The position numbers and the translations under genes are program-made. From positions 1 to 10,730 of the forward strand of contig CAMPGT010000134.1 of NCBI GenBank assembly GCA_946885665.1: a stretch of DNA of 10,730 nt, read 5' to 3'. Below, in pieces: positions 1 through 4,733 of the stretch. Each line of letters begins with the position of its first letter. Within the stretch, counting starts at the first letter, position 1. The notes beneath the pieces are model-generated. The model saw only the letters and a list, made by a program, of their open reading frames with translations, was not told the origin of the DNA and made no database searches. Source of the stretch: an uncultured Chitinophagaceae bacterium (GTDB taxonomy: Bacteria; Bacteroidota; Bacteroidia; Chitinophagales; Chitinophagaceae).

Positions 1-84
1 GAGTGGGGAGTAGGGAGTGGGGAGAGAGTTTTTAGTTTTAACTTTTAACTTTTAAGTTTTGTCCGACGGCCATCGGCCATCACT
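1..84. repeat. Heptanucleotide array with changing units, abutting the lolD stop codon
   Basis: Twelve consecutive 7-nt units can be read without a break in register. GAGTGGG/GAGTAGG-type units fill 1-28, TTTTAAC-type units fill 29-56, and a transition unit spans 57-63. CGACGGC and two CATCGGC-like units fill 64-84. The last units run into the TGA stop of the minus-strand ATPase gene (80-82). No spacer or unique sequence lies between blocks. The array may continue left of the window. The 7-nt period is seen directly; its origin by slippage or another process is inference. It resembles in period, not in sequence, the short tandemly repeated heptamers (STRR) described in filamentous cyanobacteria. 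Confidence 0.85.
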
Positions 85-730
85 TCATCTTCCCATCTTT
101 CATATGAAGCACGCGGTCGCTCATTTTGGCGAGATCTTCATTGTGGGTGACAATCAAGAAAGTCTGGTTAAACTTCTTCCTCAAATCAAAAAATAACTGG
201 TGCAAATCGCGCGCATGCGCTGAGTCGAGATTGCCTGTGGGCTCATCGGCGAAGATGATGAGTGGTTCGTTGATGAGCGCACGCGCCACGGCCACACGCT
301 GCTGCTCACCACCCGAAAGCGCGCCGGGTTTATTGTCGAGACGATCGCCGAGGCCCAGCGACTCAAGAAGAGACTTCGCCCTTGTCGCCACCTCTTTTTT
401 CTTTTTGCCATTGATCCATCCGGGAACGCAAACATTCTCCATCGCGGTGAACTCGGGAAGCAGGTGATGAAACTGAAATACAAACCCGATGTGCCTGTTG
501 CGAAAGTCAGCCATCTGTTTGTCGTTGAGCGCGCTCATCTTATTCCCATTGATCAGTATCTCACCCCTGTTGGGCCTGTCGAGCGTGCCCAGGATGTGGA
601 GGAGGGTGCTTTTTCCGGAACCGGAGGGGCCAACGATGCTTACGATCTCGCCCTTATTAAGCGTAAGATCCACACCCCTCAATACTTCCAGATCGCCATA
701 GTTCTTATGTATATCCTTTGCTTGTAACAT
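80..730 (-). CDS. lolD: LolD-type lipoprotein-export ABC transporter ATP-binding protein
   Basis: This is a cytoplasmic ATPase of the LolD/MacB class. In the Lol system it powers release of lipoproteins from the inner membrane by a LolC/E-type permease. The 216-residue protein has all ATPase motifs: Walker [10 protein letters not shown] (about 34-42), Q-loop Q86, signature LSGGEQQR (138-145), Walker B ending in ADEP (about 161-164), and switch His in VTHNED (H196). Length is normal for a stand-alone LolD. I chose the ATG at 728-730 over an in-frame TTG nine bases upstream, because family members begin at MLxAxxIxKxYG. No permease gene is in view, so LolD is preferred over another member of the class mainly by sequence feel. 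It is transcribed away from the DUF2795 gene. A possible minus-strand -7 element lies at 825-832. The stop codon is embedded in a heptamer array. Confidence 0.85.
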   Translation of the reverse strand: MLQAKDIHKNYGDLEVLRGVDLTLNKGEIVSIVGPSGSGKSTLLHILGTLDRPNRGEILINGNKMSALNDKQMADFRNRHIGFVFQFHHLLPEFTAMENVCVPGWINGKKKKEVATRAKSLLESLGLGDRLDNKPGALSGGEQQRVAVARALINEPLIIFADEPTGNLDSAHARDLHQLFFDLRKKFNQTFLIVTHNEDLAKMSDRVLHMKDGKMK

Positions 731-764
731 GTGTTTCAACAGCGGGTCAAGATACTACAAACGT

Positions 765-778
765 GCCGTTCGCCGTTC
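765..778. repeat. Two-unit heptamer repeat GCCGTTC in the lolD leader region
   Basis: Two perfect tandem copies of GCCGTTC lie between the lolD start codon and the putative promoters. The period matches the larger arrays in this window. It could be a young or decayed array. On its own, two copies are weak evidence. Confidence 0.45.
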
Positions 779-824
779 ACAATCTGCATTTTACAATGAA
801 CTTAATAAAATCGCCAATATCTTT

Positions 825-832
825 CAAAGATA
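825..832 (-). promoter_or_regulatory. Possible -7 element for lolD (TATCTTTG on the minus strand)
   Basis: The minus strand reads TATCTTTG, an exact match to the Bacteroidetes -7 consensus TAnnTTTG, about 95 bases upstream of the lolD ATG. No TTTG is found at the usual 19-nt distance upstream, so the call is tentative. It sits back to back with the -33 element of the divergent DUF2795 promoter. The rest of the 731-883 spacer holds the GCCGTTC pair and otherwise nothing recognisable. Confidence 0.35.
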
Positions 833-834
833 GA

Positions 835-865
835 TTTGGTTATTTCGGCTTTACAGTTACTTTTG
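835..865 (+). promoter_or_regulatory. Bacteroidetes-type promoter for the DUF2795 gene
   Basis: TTTG at 835-838 is followed by a 19-nt spacer and TACTTTTG at 858-865. This matches both elements of the Bacteroidetes primary sigma-factor promoter (-33 TTTG, -7 TAnnTTTG) at the ideal spacing. Transcription would start near 870-873, giving a leader of only about a dozen bases before the ATG at 884. No Shine-Dalgarno motif is present, as is common in this phylum. Confidence 0.7.
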
Positions 866-883
866 CGCAAATTATCCGCAACC

Positions 884-1105
884 ATGTTTTGGACACTTGA
901 ATTAGCTTCATACCTTGAAGATGCACCGTGGCCAGCTACAAAGGATGAGTTGATTGACTATTCCATCCGTAGCGGGGCGCCTATAGAGGTGGTGGAAAAT
1001 TTGCAGGAACTTGAAGACGAAGGTGAGATTTATGAAGGTATCGAGGATATCTGGCCCGATTATCCCAGCCAGGATGATTTTTTCTTCAACGAGGATGAGT
1101 ATTGA
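884..1105 (+). CDS. DUF2795 small acidic protein
   Basis: This 73-residue protein of unknown function begins MFWTLELASYLEDAPWPATK and ends in the acidic aromatic tail FFFNEDEY. I recognise it as the short Bacteroidetes form of DUF2795. The pattern is a helical ELASYLEDAPWPATKDELIDYAIRSGAP-like core followed by an acidic linker with a WPDYP motif. It has no signal peptide, membrane span or Cys cluster, so it is probably cytoplasmic. I chose the ATG at 884 because the family starts there. Extending the frame upstream to 836 would run through the promoter. It is a single-gene transcript, as far as can be seen. Its last 20 bases overlap the 3' end of the convergent cobalamin adenosyltransferase gene. 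A biochemical role cannot be assigned. Confidence 0.85.
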   Translation: MFWTLELASYLEDAPWPATKDELIDYSIRSGAPIEVVENLQELEDEGEIYEGIEDIWPDYPSQDDFFFNEDEY

Positions 1106-1661
1106 TTCGCGCCTTCCATTCTATTTCAGCAACACCCAATAAGAATGCCGTGTACCGTGCCACCACAAACAGGTGATCGCTTAGCCTGTTCAGGTACTTA
1201 ATGACCAGCGGTTCAACAAACATTCCCTGCTCAGCCATGTTCACACAATGCCGTTCGGCACGTCTGCACACGCATCTTGCGATATGGGCCGCAGAAACTG
1301 CGGGGTGACCTCCGGGCAGGATAAACGACTTCATGGGTGGCAGACTTTCGTTCATCCTGTCCATCTCTTTCTCGAGTAGCACGATGTCGTCTTCCTGGAG
1401 ATCGGGGATTTTCATTTTAGGTTCCTTCTCGGGGTCGCAGGCGAGAGAGGAGCCGACGGTGAAGAGGCGGTCCTGGATCTCTGCCAGGGTTTTTTTCGTG
1501 CCGCTATCATTAAGCTGGTCGTTCAGCGAGCCGATAAAGCTGTTGAGCTCGTCCACCGTTCAATACGCTTGAATGCTCTGGTGGCTCTTAAAGACATTTG
1601 TGCCAACGATGTTCTTCGTTTTGCACTGGTCGCGGGTTTTTGTATAAATCTTTACAGACAT
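1086..1661 (-). pseudogene. PduO/MMAB-type cob(I)alamin adenosyltransferase, interrupted by in-frame TGA
   Basis: Intact members transfer adenosyl from ATP to cob(I)alamin, making coenzyme B12. Read from the ATG at 1659-1661, the frame begins MSVKIYTKT and would be 191 residues, the usual family length. Codon 34 is TGA (1560-1562) where the family has Gly in AYGTVDELNS. The frame reopens at once as TVDELNSFIG. The first 33 codons have also lost other residues. The family TGDxG is RDQC here, the Arg after the GT motif is Asn, and the Arg in the SHxRIEAYG segment is Ser. These form the ATP-binding N-terminus. The rest looks sound, with RCVCRRAERH and LNRLSDHLFVVAR intact. A GTG at 1554-1556 could start a 156-residue protein lacking the ATP site. 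It lies 72 bases downstream of the MacB-like ATPase stop, with a heptamer array right before its ATG. Alternatives are a sequencing-error cluster or a repurposed fragment. Confidence 0.72.
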
Positions 1662-1740
1662 AAAAAGTAAAAGTTAAAACGGCCCCCTCGCCACTTCCTA
1701 CTACCCACTCCCCAATTTGCCCATTGCCATTCCCTATCCC
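1662..1740. repeat. Heptanucleotide array between the ATPase stop and the cobalamin adenosyltransferase start
   Basis: A 7-nt period can be followed across the whole spacer. AAAAGTT-like units run from 1662 to about 1682, followed by GC-rich transition units. The C-rich units are CACTTCC (1692), TACTACC (1699), CACTCCC (1706), CAATTTG (1713), CCCATTG (1720), CCATTCC (1727) and CTATCCC (1734). Read on the minus strand the order is a G-rich block followed by a TTTTAAC-type block. The same order appears at 1-56 on the plus strand and upstream of fadN on the minus strand. The array includes the ATPase stop TAG (1734-1736) and ends at the base before the ATG of the damaged gene, so it leaves no room for a normal leader. 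Confidence 0.75.
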
Positions 1741-2447
1741 TTCACTTCCTCCAGCCTCTCCCTCTTCAAATCACTCTCAATAATTCCATCTTTCAACCTT
1801 ATCACCCTGTGGGCAAACTGCGCGATGTCTTCTTCGTGGGTAACGAGTACCACGGTGTTTCCGCCGTCATGTATTTTGTTGAACATGTCCATGATCTCGA
1901 CAGACGTTTTGCTGTCGAGGTTGCCCGTAGGTTCATCTGCCAGGATGATAGAAGGATTGTTGACCAGCGCCCTGGCGATCGCCACACGTTGGCATTGTCC
2001 GCCGGAAAGTTCGTTCGGCTTATGGTGGCTCCGTTCTTCGAGCCCCACTTTTTTGATCACTTCCATGGCCATTTCAGTGCGCTGCCTTTTGGTTATGCCT
2101 GCATACACCAGCGGCAGCGCCACATTTTCCAGGGCGCTCATCCGGGGCAGGAGGTTGAATTGCTGAAACACAAAACCTATCTCCTTGTTCCGTATTTCGG
2201 CGAGGGCATTGTCCTCCATTTTGCTCACGTCGTGCCCGTTGAGGATGTACATTCCCGAGGTCGGCGAATCCAGGCATCCCAGGATATTCATGAGCGTGCT
2301 TTTACCGGAGCCCGAGGGGCCCATCAGCGCCACATACTCGTTCTTATGAATATCCAGGGTAATCCCTTTCAATACATTGATCGCCTGCCGGCCCATAAAG
2401 TAGCTTTTATGGATGTCTTCGATATGTATAATGGAGCGGGTACTCAT
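1734..2447 (-). CDS. MacB/LolD-family ABC transporter ATP-binding protein
   Basis: This 237-residue ATPase is of the type VII (MacB/LolD/FtsE-like) ABC group, which energises FtsX-like permeases for export or mechanotransmission across the envelope. Visible motifs are Walker [10 protein letters not shown] (43-51), Q-loop Q95, signature LSGGQCQR (147-154), Walker B IILADEP (167-173) and switch H204 in VTHEED. The signature has Cys where most relatives have Gln (LSGGQQQR), a position usually tolerant. The charged C-terminal tail ends EEVKG. Its ATG overlaps the gatC stop by ATGA, so it is translationally coupled to gatC and probably co-transcribed from the gatC promoter. No permease is adjacent, so the substrate is unknown. 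The stop codon lies inside a heptamer array. Confidence 0.87.
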   Translation of the reverse strand: MSTRSIIHIEDIHKSYFMGRQAINVLKGITLDIHKNEYVALMGPSGSGKSTLMNILGCLDSPTSGMYILNGHDVSKMEDNALAEIRNKEIGFVFQQFNLLPRMSALENVALPLVYAGITKRQRTEMAMEVIKKVGLEERSHHKPNELSGGQCQRVAIARALVNNPSIILADEPTGNLDSKTSVEIMDMFNKIHDGGNTVVLVTHEEDIAQFAHRVIRLKDGIIESDLKRERLEEVKG

Positions 2448-2734
2448 TTCTTTATCACCTTTGGCACTTTGAAAAATATGCCATCGGTATCAGGAGCATT
2501 TTTCAGGGCCTCTTCACGCGCAACCGATCCCTGCACCATGTCGTCGCGCAATATGTTTACATTGGCGCTCATGTGCAGGAGCGGCTCAACACCTTCGGTA
2601 TTTACTTCTTTTAGTTTTTCAATGAAAGTGATCATTTCTTCCAGGTCGGCCTTTATCTCCCTCCTTTCCTGTTCATCGAAGCTCAGGTGAGACAGTTTCG
2701 CCAGGTTATCTATCAAAAGATCATTTACTTGCAT
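2444..2734 (-). CDS. gatC: Asp-tRNA(Asn)/Glu-tRNA(Gln) amidotransferase subunit C
   Basis: GatC is the small subunit of GatCAB, which converts Glu-tRNA(Gln) (and in many bacteria Asp-tRNA(Asn)) to the amidated form. GatC wraps around and stabilises the GatA-GatB interface. The 96-residue length is typical. The N-terminal [19 protein letters not shown] helix matches the family, as do the helix [22 protein letters not shown] and the C-terminal LRDD...ALKNAPD...FFKVPKVI. gatA and gatB are not in the window, which is common in this phylum. It is the first gene of a minus-strand operon with the downstream ABC ATPase (ATGA overlap). A TACTTTTG -7 element lies just upstream, giving an almost leaderless transcript. 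Confidence 0.93.
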   Translation of the reverse strand: MQVNDLLIDNLAKLSHLSFDEQERREIKADLEEMITFIEKLKEVNTEGVEPLLHMSANVNILRDDMVQGSVAREEALKNAPDTDGIFFKVPKVIKK

Positions 2735-2741
2735 ATAGCGA

Positions 2742-2749
2742 CAAAAGTA
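2742..2749 (-). promoter_or_regulatory. Probable -7 promoter element of the gatC operon (TACTTTTG)
   Basis: The minus strand reads TACTTTTG, matching TAnnTTTG and identical to the -7 element of the DUF2795 gene. It ends eight bases before the gatC ATG, so the mRNA would have a leader of at most a few bases. No clear TTTG is seen about 19 nt upstream, which lowers confidence. The divergent glycosyltransferase gene starts only 20 bases away, with a weaker TATTTTCG at 2759-2766 on the plus strand that could serve it. The whole 35-bp spacer (2735-2769) is therefore promoter DNA for both directions. Confidence 0.5.
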
Positions 2750-2769
2750 CTAAATCCTTATTTTCGCTA

Positions 2770-3867
2770 ATGCTTTTCTATTTGTTCTGCGGGACAGTGC
2801 TTATCCAACTGGTATTTCATTGGTTCTTTTTCAAACGCATATCTTTCTTCAGGCCTCCGGCCAAACAAAAATCGCAACAGCATCCTGTAAGCGTCATTGT
2901 ATGCGCCCGCGACGAAGCAGCAAATCTCGCCAAAAATCTTCCCGGCATTCTCGTTCAGCAATACGCTTCGTCGAGGGAGGTGCTGGTAGTTAATCATAAC
3001 AGCCAGGACGAAACGAAATACCTGCTCGACGAATTCAAAAAAACATTCCGCGACCTGCACATCGTGAACCTTTCGCAGGAGGCAAAAGGCATCCCGGGAA
3101 AAAAATACCCCCTGTCGATGGGTATTAAAGAGTCGAAGCATGAAGTTGTGCTGCTCACCGATGCCGACTGCGTTCCGGCAACGGAAAACTGGATCACCAA
3201 AATGCAGGATGGCTATGATGAGAATACTGAAATTGTGCTGGGCTATGGAGCGTACTATAAAAAGAAGGGTATTTTAAATAAGCTGATCCGCTTTGAAACT
3301 TTTTTGTCGGCACTGCAGTACTTGTCTTATGCGCTGGCCGGACTGCCTTACATGGGCACCGGCAGAAACCTGTCGTACAAGAAAACACTTTTTTTCAAGA
3401 ACAAGGGCTTTTCCTCCATCAATCATGTTCCCGGCGGCGACGACGACCTTTTCATCAACAAAGTGGCCAACAAACATAACACGAGGGTGGTGTTGGATAA
3501 AGATGCCTTCACCCTCTCCGAGCCCAAAAAAAGTTTTGGCGACTGGTACCGGCAGAAGGGGCGCCATTATTCTACCGGGAAATATTACAAGCCGGTTCAT
3601 AAATTTTTGCTGGGACTCTTTTCCGTGTCCCAGTTTTTGTTTTATCCCCTCTTCGTTGCCGCGCTGTTTGTATTCGACTGGCGGATTGTTTGCGGTGTGT
3701 TTTTGCTGCGCATGATTTCGCAGGCTATTGTGTATTACAAAGCGATGGACAAGCTTGATGAGAAGGACCTGTTCCCCATCTGGTGGCTGCTCGACCTCTG
3801 GATGTTCTTTTATTATTTGATCTTTGCGCCAGCATTATGGAAAAAGCCGAAGAAAAACTGGAGCTGA
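2770..3867 (+). CDS. Membrane-bound family 2 glycosyltransferase
   Basis: This is a processive-type GT2 enzyme that should move a sugar from a nucleotide sugar to an envelope acceptor on the cytoplasmic face. The acceptor cannot be told from sequence. The 365 residues have one N-terminal hydrophobic segment (about 2-20) and then the GT-A domain. It starts at PVSVIVCARDEA (39-50), has the metal-binding DAD in LLTDADC (131-133), GGDDD (222-226) as the likely catalytic acidic region, and RQKGRH (261-266) in the place of the QxxRW motif. Hydrophobic segments follow at about 279-300, 305-322 and 335-356, ending in a basic tail. The ATG at 2770 is the only sensible start, being 35 bases from divergent gatC. 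Its last 31 bases overlap rsmG in another frame, so the two are probably co-translated. Confidence 0.87.
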   Translation: MLFYLFCGTVLIQLVFHWFFFKRISFFRPPAKQKSQQHPVSVIVCARDEAANLAKNLPGILVQQYASSREVLVVNHNSQDETKYLLDEFKKTFRDLHIVNLSQEAKGIPGKKYPLSMGIKESKHEVVLLTDADCVPATENWITKMQDGYDENTEIVLGYGAYYKKKGILNKLIRFETFLSALQYLSYALAGLPYMGTGRNLSYKKTLFFKNKGFSSINHVPGGDDDLFINKVANKHNTRVVLDKDAFTLSEPKKSFGDWYRQKGRHYSTGKYYKPVHKFLLGLFSVSQFLFYPLFVAALFVFDWRIVCGVFLLRMISQAIVYYKAMDKLDEKDLFPIWWLLDLWMFFYYLIFAPALWKKPKKNWS

Positions 3868-4661
3868 TCACCAAGTATTTCGATGAATTTTCGACTGAAC
3901 AGGTGCAGCAGTTGCTCGCCCTCGAACCGCTATACAAGGAGTGGAACAGCAGGATCAATGTTATTTCAAGAAAGGATGAGGACAGCTTGTATTTGAAGCA
4001 TGTGCTTCATTCGCTGAGCATCGCCGCTGTATTTGATTTCAGCGAAGGGATGGAAGTACTTGATCTTGGTACCGGCGGTGGTTTCCCGGGGATTCCGCTC
4101 GCTATTTTTTTTCCGGGTGTGCAGTTTCATCTCGTGGACAGTATCGGCAAAAAGATAAAGGTGGTGGAGGCGGTTGCTGAAGGCATCGGGCTGAAGAATG
4201 TTACCGCGCAACATATGCGGGCGGAAGAGATACGCGGAAGAAAGTTCGACACGGTGGTATCGCGGGCGGTGGCGCCGCTGGCGGAGTTGTGGAGGTGGGG
4301 CGAGCCATTGTTGCGGGGCGGCAAAGGGCATAGGGGAAAGGGCAAAGAGGAGACGGGAGACGGGAGACGGCAATGCGGCAACTCGTTTCCCCCGCTGGCC
4401 GGTCCTCCCCCGGTCCCTCCTTCGTCGGGACCGCCTCCTCCAAAGGGGGAAAAGGACGCGCAAAAATTTCCCCCGCTGGCGGGGGTGTCGCCGAAGGCGA
4501 CGGGGGTGGACCCCAACGGCCTCATTTGCCTCAAGGGCGGCGATCTCACAAAAGAAATAGCAGAAAGCCACTGCAGGCCCCGCATGATGGAGATAACAGA
4601 AATATTTGACGAGGCTGTTTTTGAAGAAAAATATATTCTTTACGTACCCTTAAACAAATAA
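3837..4661 (+). CDS. rsmG: 16S rRNA (guanine527-N7)-methyltransferase with an in-frame repeat insertion
   Basis: RsmG (GidB) methylates N7 of G527 in 16S rRNA using SAM, and its loss gives low-level streptomycin resistance in known bacteria. The 274-residue product has the N-terminal helix LLALEPLYKEWNSRINVISRK, SAM motif I VLDLGTGGGFPGIPLA (about 74-89), FDTVVSRAVAPL (138-148) and the terminal ICLKGGDLTKEIAES block (230-244). The family is usually about 205-215 residues. The excess is a low-complexity stretch at about residues 164-226, rich in Gly, Lys and Pro, encoded by a heptamer array and two GC-rich palindromes. Removing it joins LLRGGKG to NGLICLKGG as in normal relatives. The insert keeps frame, and no stop or frameshift is seen, so the enzyme may still work with an extra loop before the last strands. 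The ATG at 3837 is chosen because MEKAEEKLELI fits the family. It lies inside the end of the glycosyltransferase gene. Confidence 0.92.
   Translation: MEKAEEKLELITKYFDEFSTEQVQQLLALEPLYKEWNSRINVISRKDEDSLYLKHVLHSLSIAAVFDFSEGMEVLDLGTGGGFPGIPLAIFFPGVQFHLVDSIGKKIKVVEAVAEGIGLKNVTAQHMRAEEIRGRKFDTVVSRAVAPLAELWRWGEPLLRGGKGHRGKGKEETGDGRRQCGNSFPPLAGPPPVPPSSGPPPPKGEKDAQKFPPLAGVSPKATGVDPNGLICLKGGDLTKEIAESHCRPRMMEITEIFDEAVFEEKYILYVPLNK
4320..4382. repeat. Heptanucleotide array inside rsmG
   Basis: Nine 7-nt units run without a gap. GGCAAAG, GGCATAG, GGGAAAG and GGCAAAG cover 4320-4347. AGGAGAC and two GGGAGAC units cover 4348-4368. GGCAATG and CGGCAAC cover 4369-4382. Nine heptamers make 63 bases, a multiple of three. 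The first unit may be native rsmG sequence (Gly-Lys codons). Units GGGCAAA and GGCAAT also occur in the array at 1662-1740, read on the minus strand. The array passes straight into a palindromic element beginning at 4386. Confidence 0.85.
4386..4452. repeat. Palindromic element 1 inside rsmG, with 8-bp terminal inverted repeats
   Basis: TTTCCCCC at 4386-4393 is the exact reverse complement of GGGGGAAA at 4445-4452. Inside it, CGGTCCC (4411-4417) pairs with GGGACCG (4427-4433) around a 9-nt loop, so a long nested hairpin can form. The first 14 bases (TTTCCCCCGCTGGC) recur at 4467-4480 as the start of the next element. No reading frame for a transposase fits inside. It looks like a non-autonomous repeat of the REP/MITE kind, translated here as Pro- and Ser-rich sequence. 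Confidence 0.65.
4467..4511. repeat. Palindromic element 2 inside rsmG (two-hairpin GC-rich repeat, copy A)
   Basis: There are two adjacent hairpins. CCCCCGC and GCGGGGG (4470-4485) flank a TG centre. Then GTCGCC and GGCGAC (4487-4501) flank a GAA loop. A GGGGGTGGAC tail follows. The same layout recurs at 10682-10722 outside any gene, with a different but still paired second stem, and the tail recurs near 8140-8152. In rsmG it is read as FPPLAGVSPKATGVDP. The repeat in non-coding DNA shows that the copy in rsmG is the inserted one. Confidence 0.75.
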
Positions 4662-4733
4662 TAGTCAATCCCGGCAACAAGTAAGAAACCTTCAGTAAAA
4701 AAACAAGCCAGGAAACCCCGACCCATTGCTGTC

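Noticed and set aside
1..84. CRISPR array
   Set aside because: Units are 7 bases, contiguous, without spacers, and no cas gene is present.
731..739. TTG start nine bases upstream of the lolD ATG
   Set aside because: The extra residues MKH are not family-like and the ATG gives the standard LolD beginning.
1560..1562. TGA read as glycine, as in SR1/Gracilibacteria code 25
   Set aside because: The TGA falls on a Gly position, but TGA clearly ends lolD, gatC, the DUF2795 gene, the glycosyltransferase, the epimerase and fadN. Other conserved residues nearby are lost as well.
1560..1661. Diversity-generating retroelement variable region
   Set aside because: No reverse transcriptase, template repeat or adenine-biased change can be seen. 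The altered codons seem to lose G instead.
1809..2690. 293-codon plus-strand open frame opposite the ATPase and gatC
   Set aside because: It is a shadow of two well-recognised genes, with a His/Arg-rich translation typical of antisense frames.
4320..4511. Insertion sequence in rsmG
   Set aside because: The insert is under 200 bases, has no transposase frame and no convincing target-site duplication.
4198..4560. Arg- and Pro-rich alternative frames across the rsmG insert, on both strands
   Set aside because: They are open only because the repeats are GC-rich. They resemble no protein family and overlap conserved RsmG codons.
4662..4733. Bidirectional terminator between rsmG and the M1 peptidase
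   Set aside because: No stem of useful length was found, only an A-run and short imperfect pairings.
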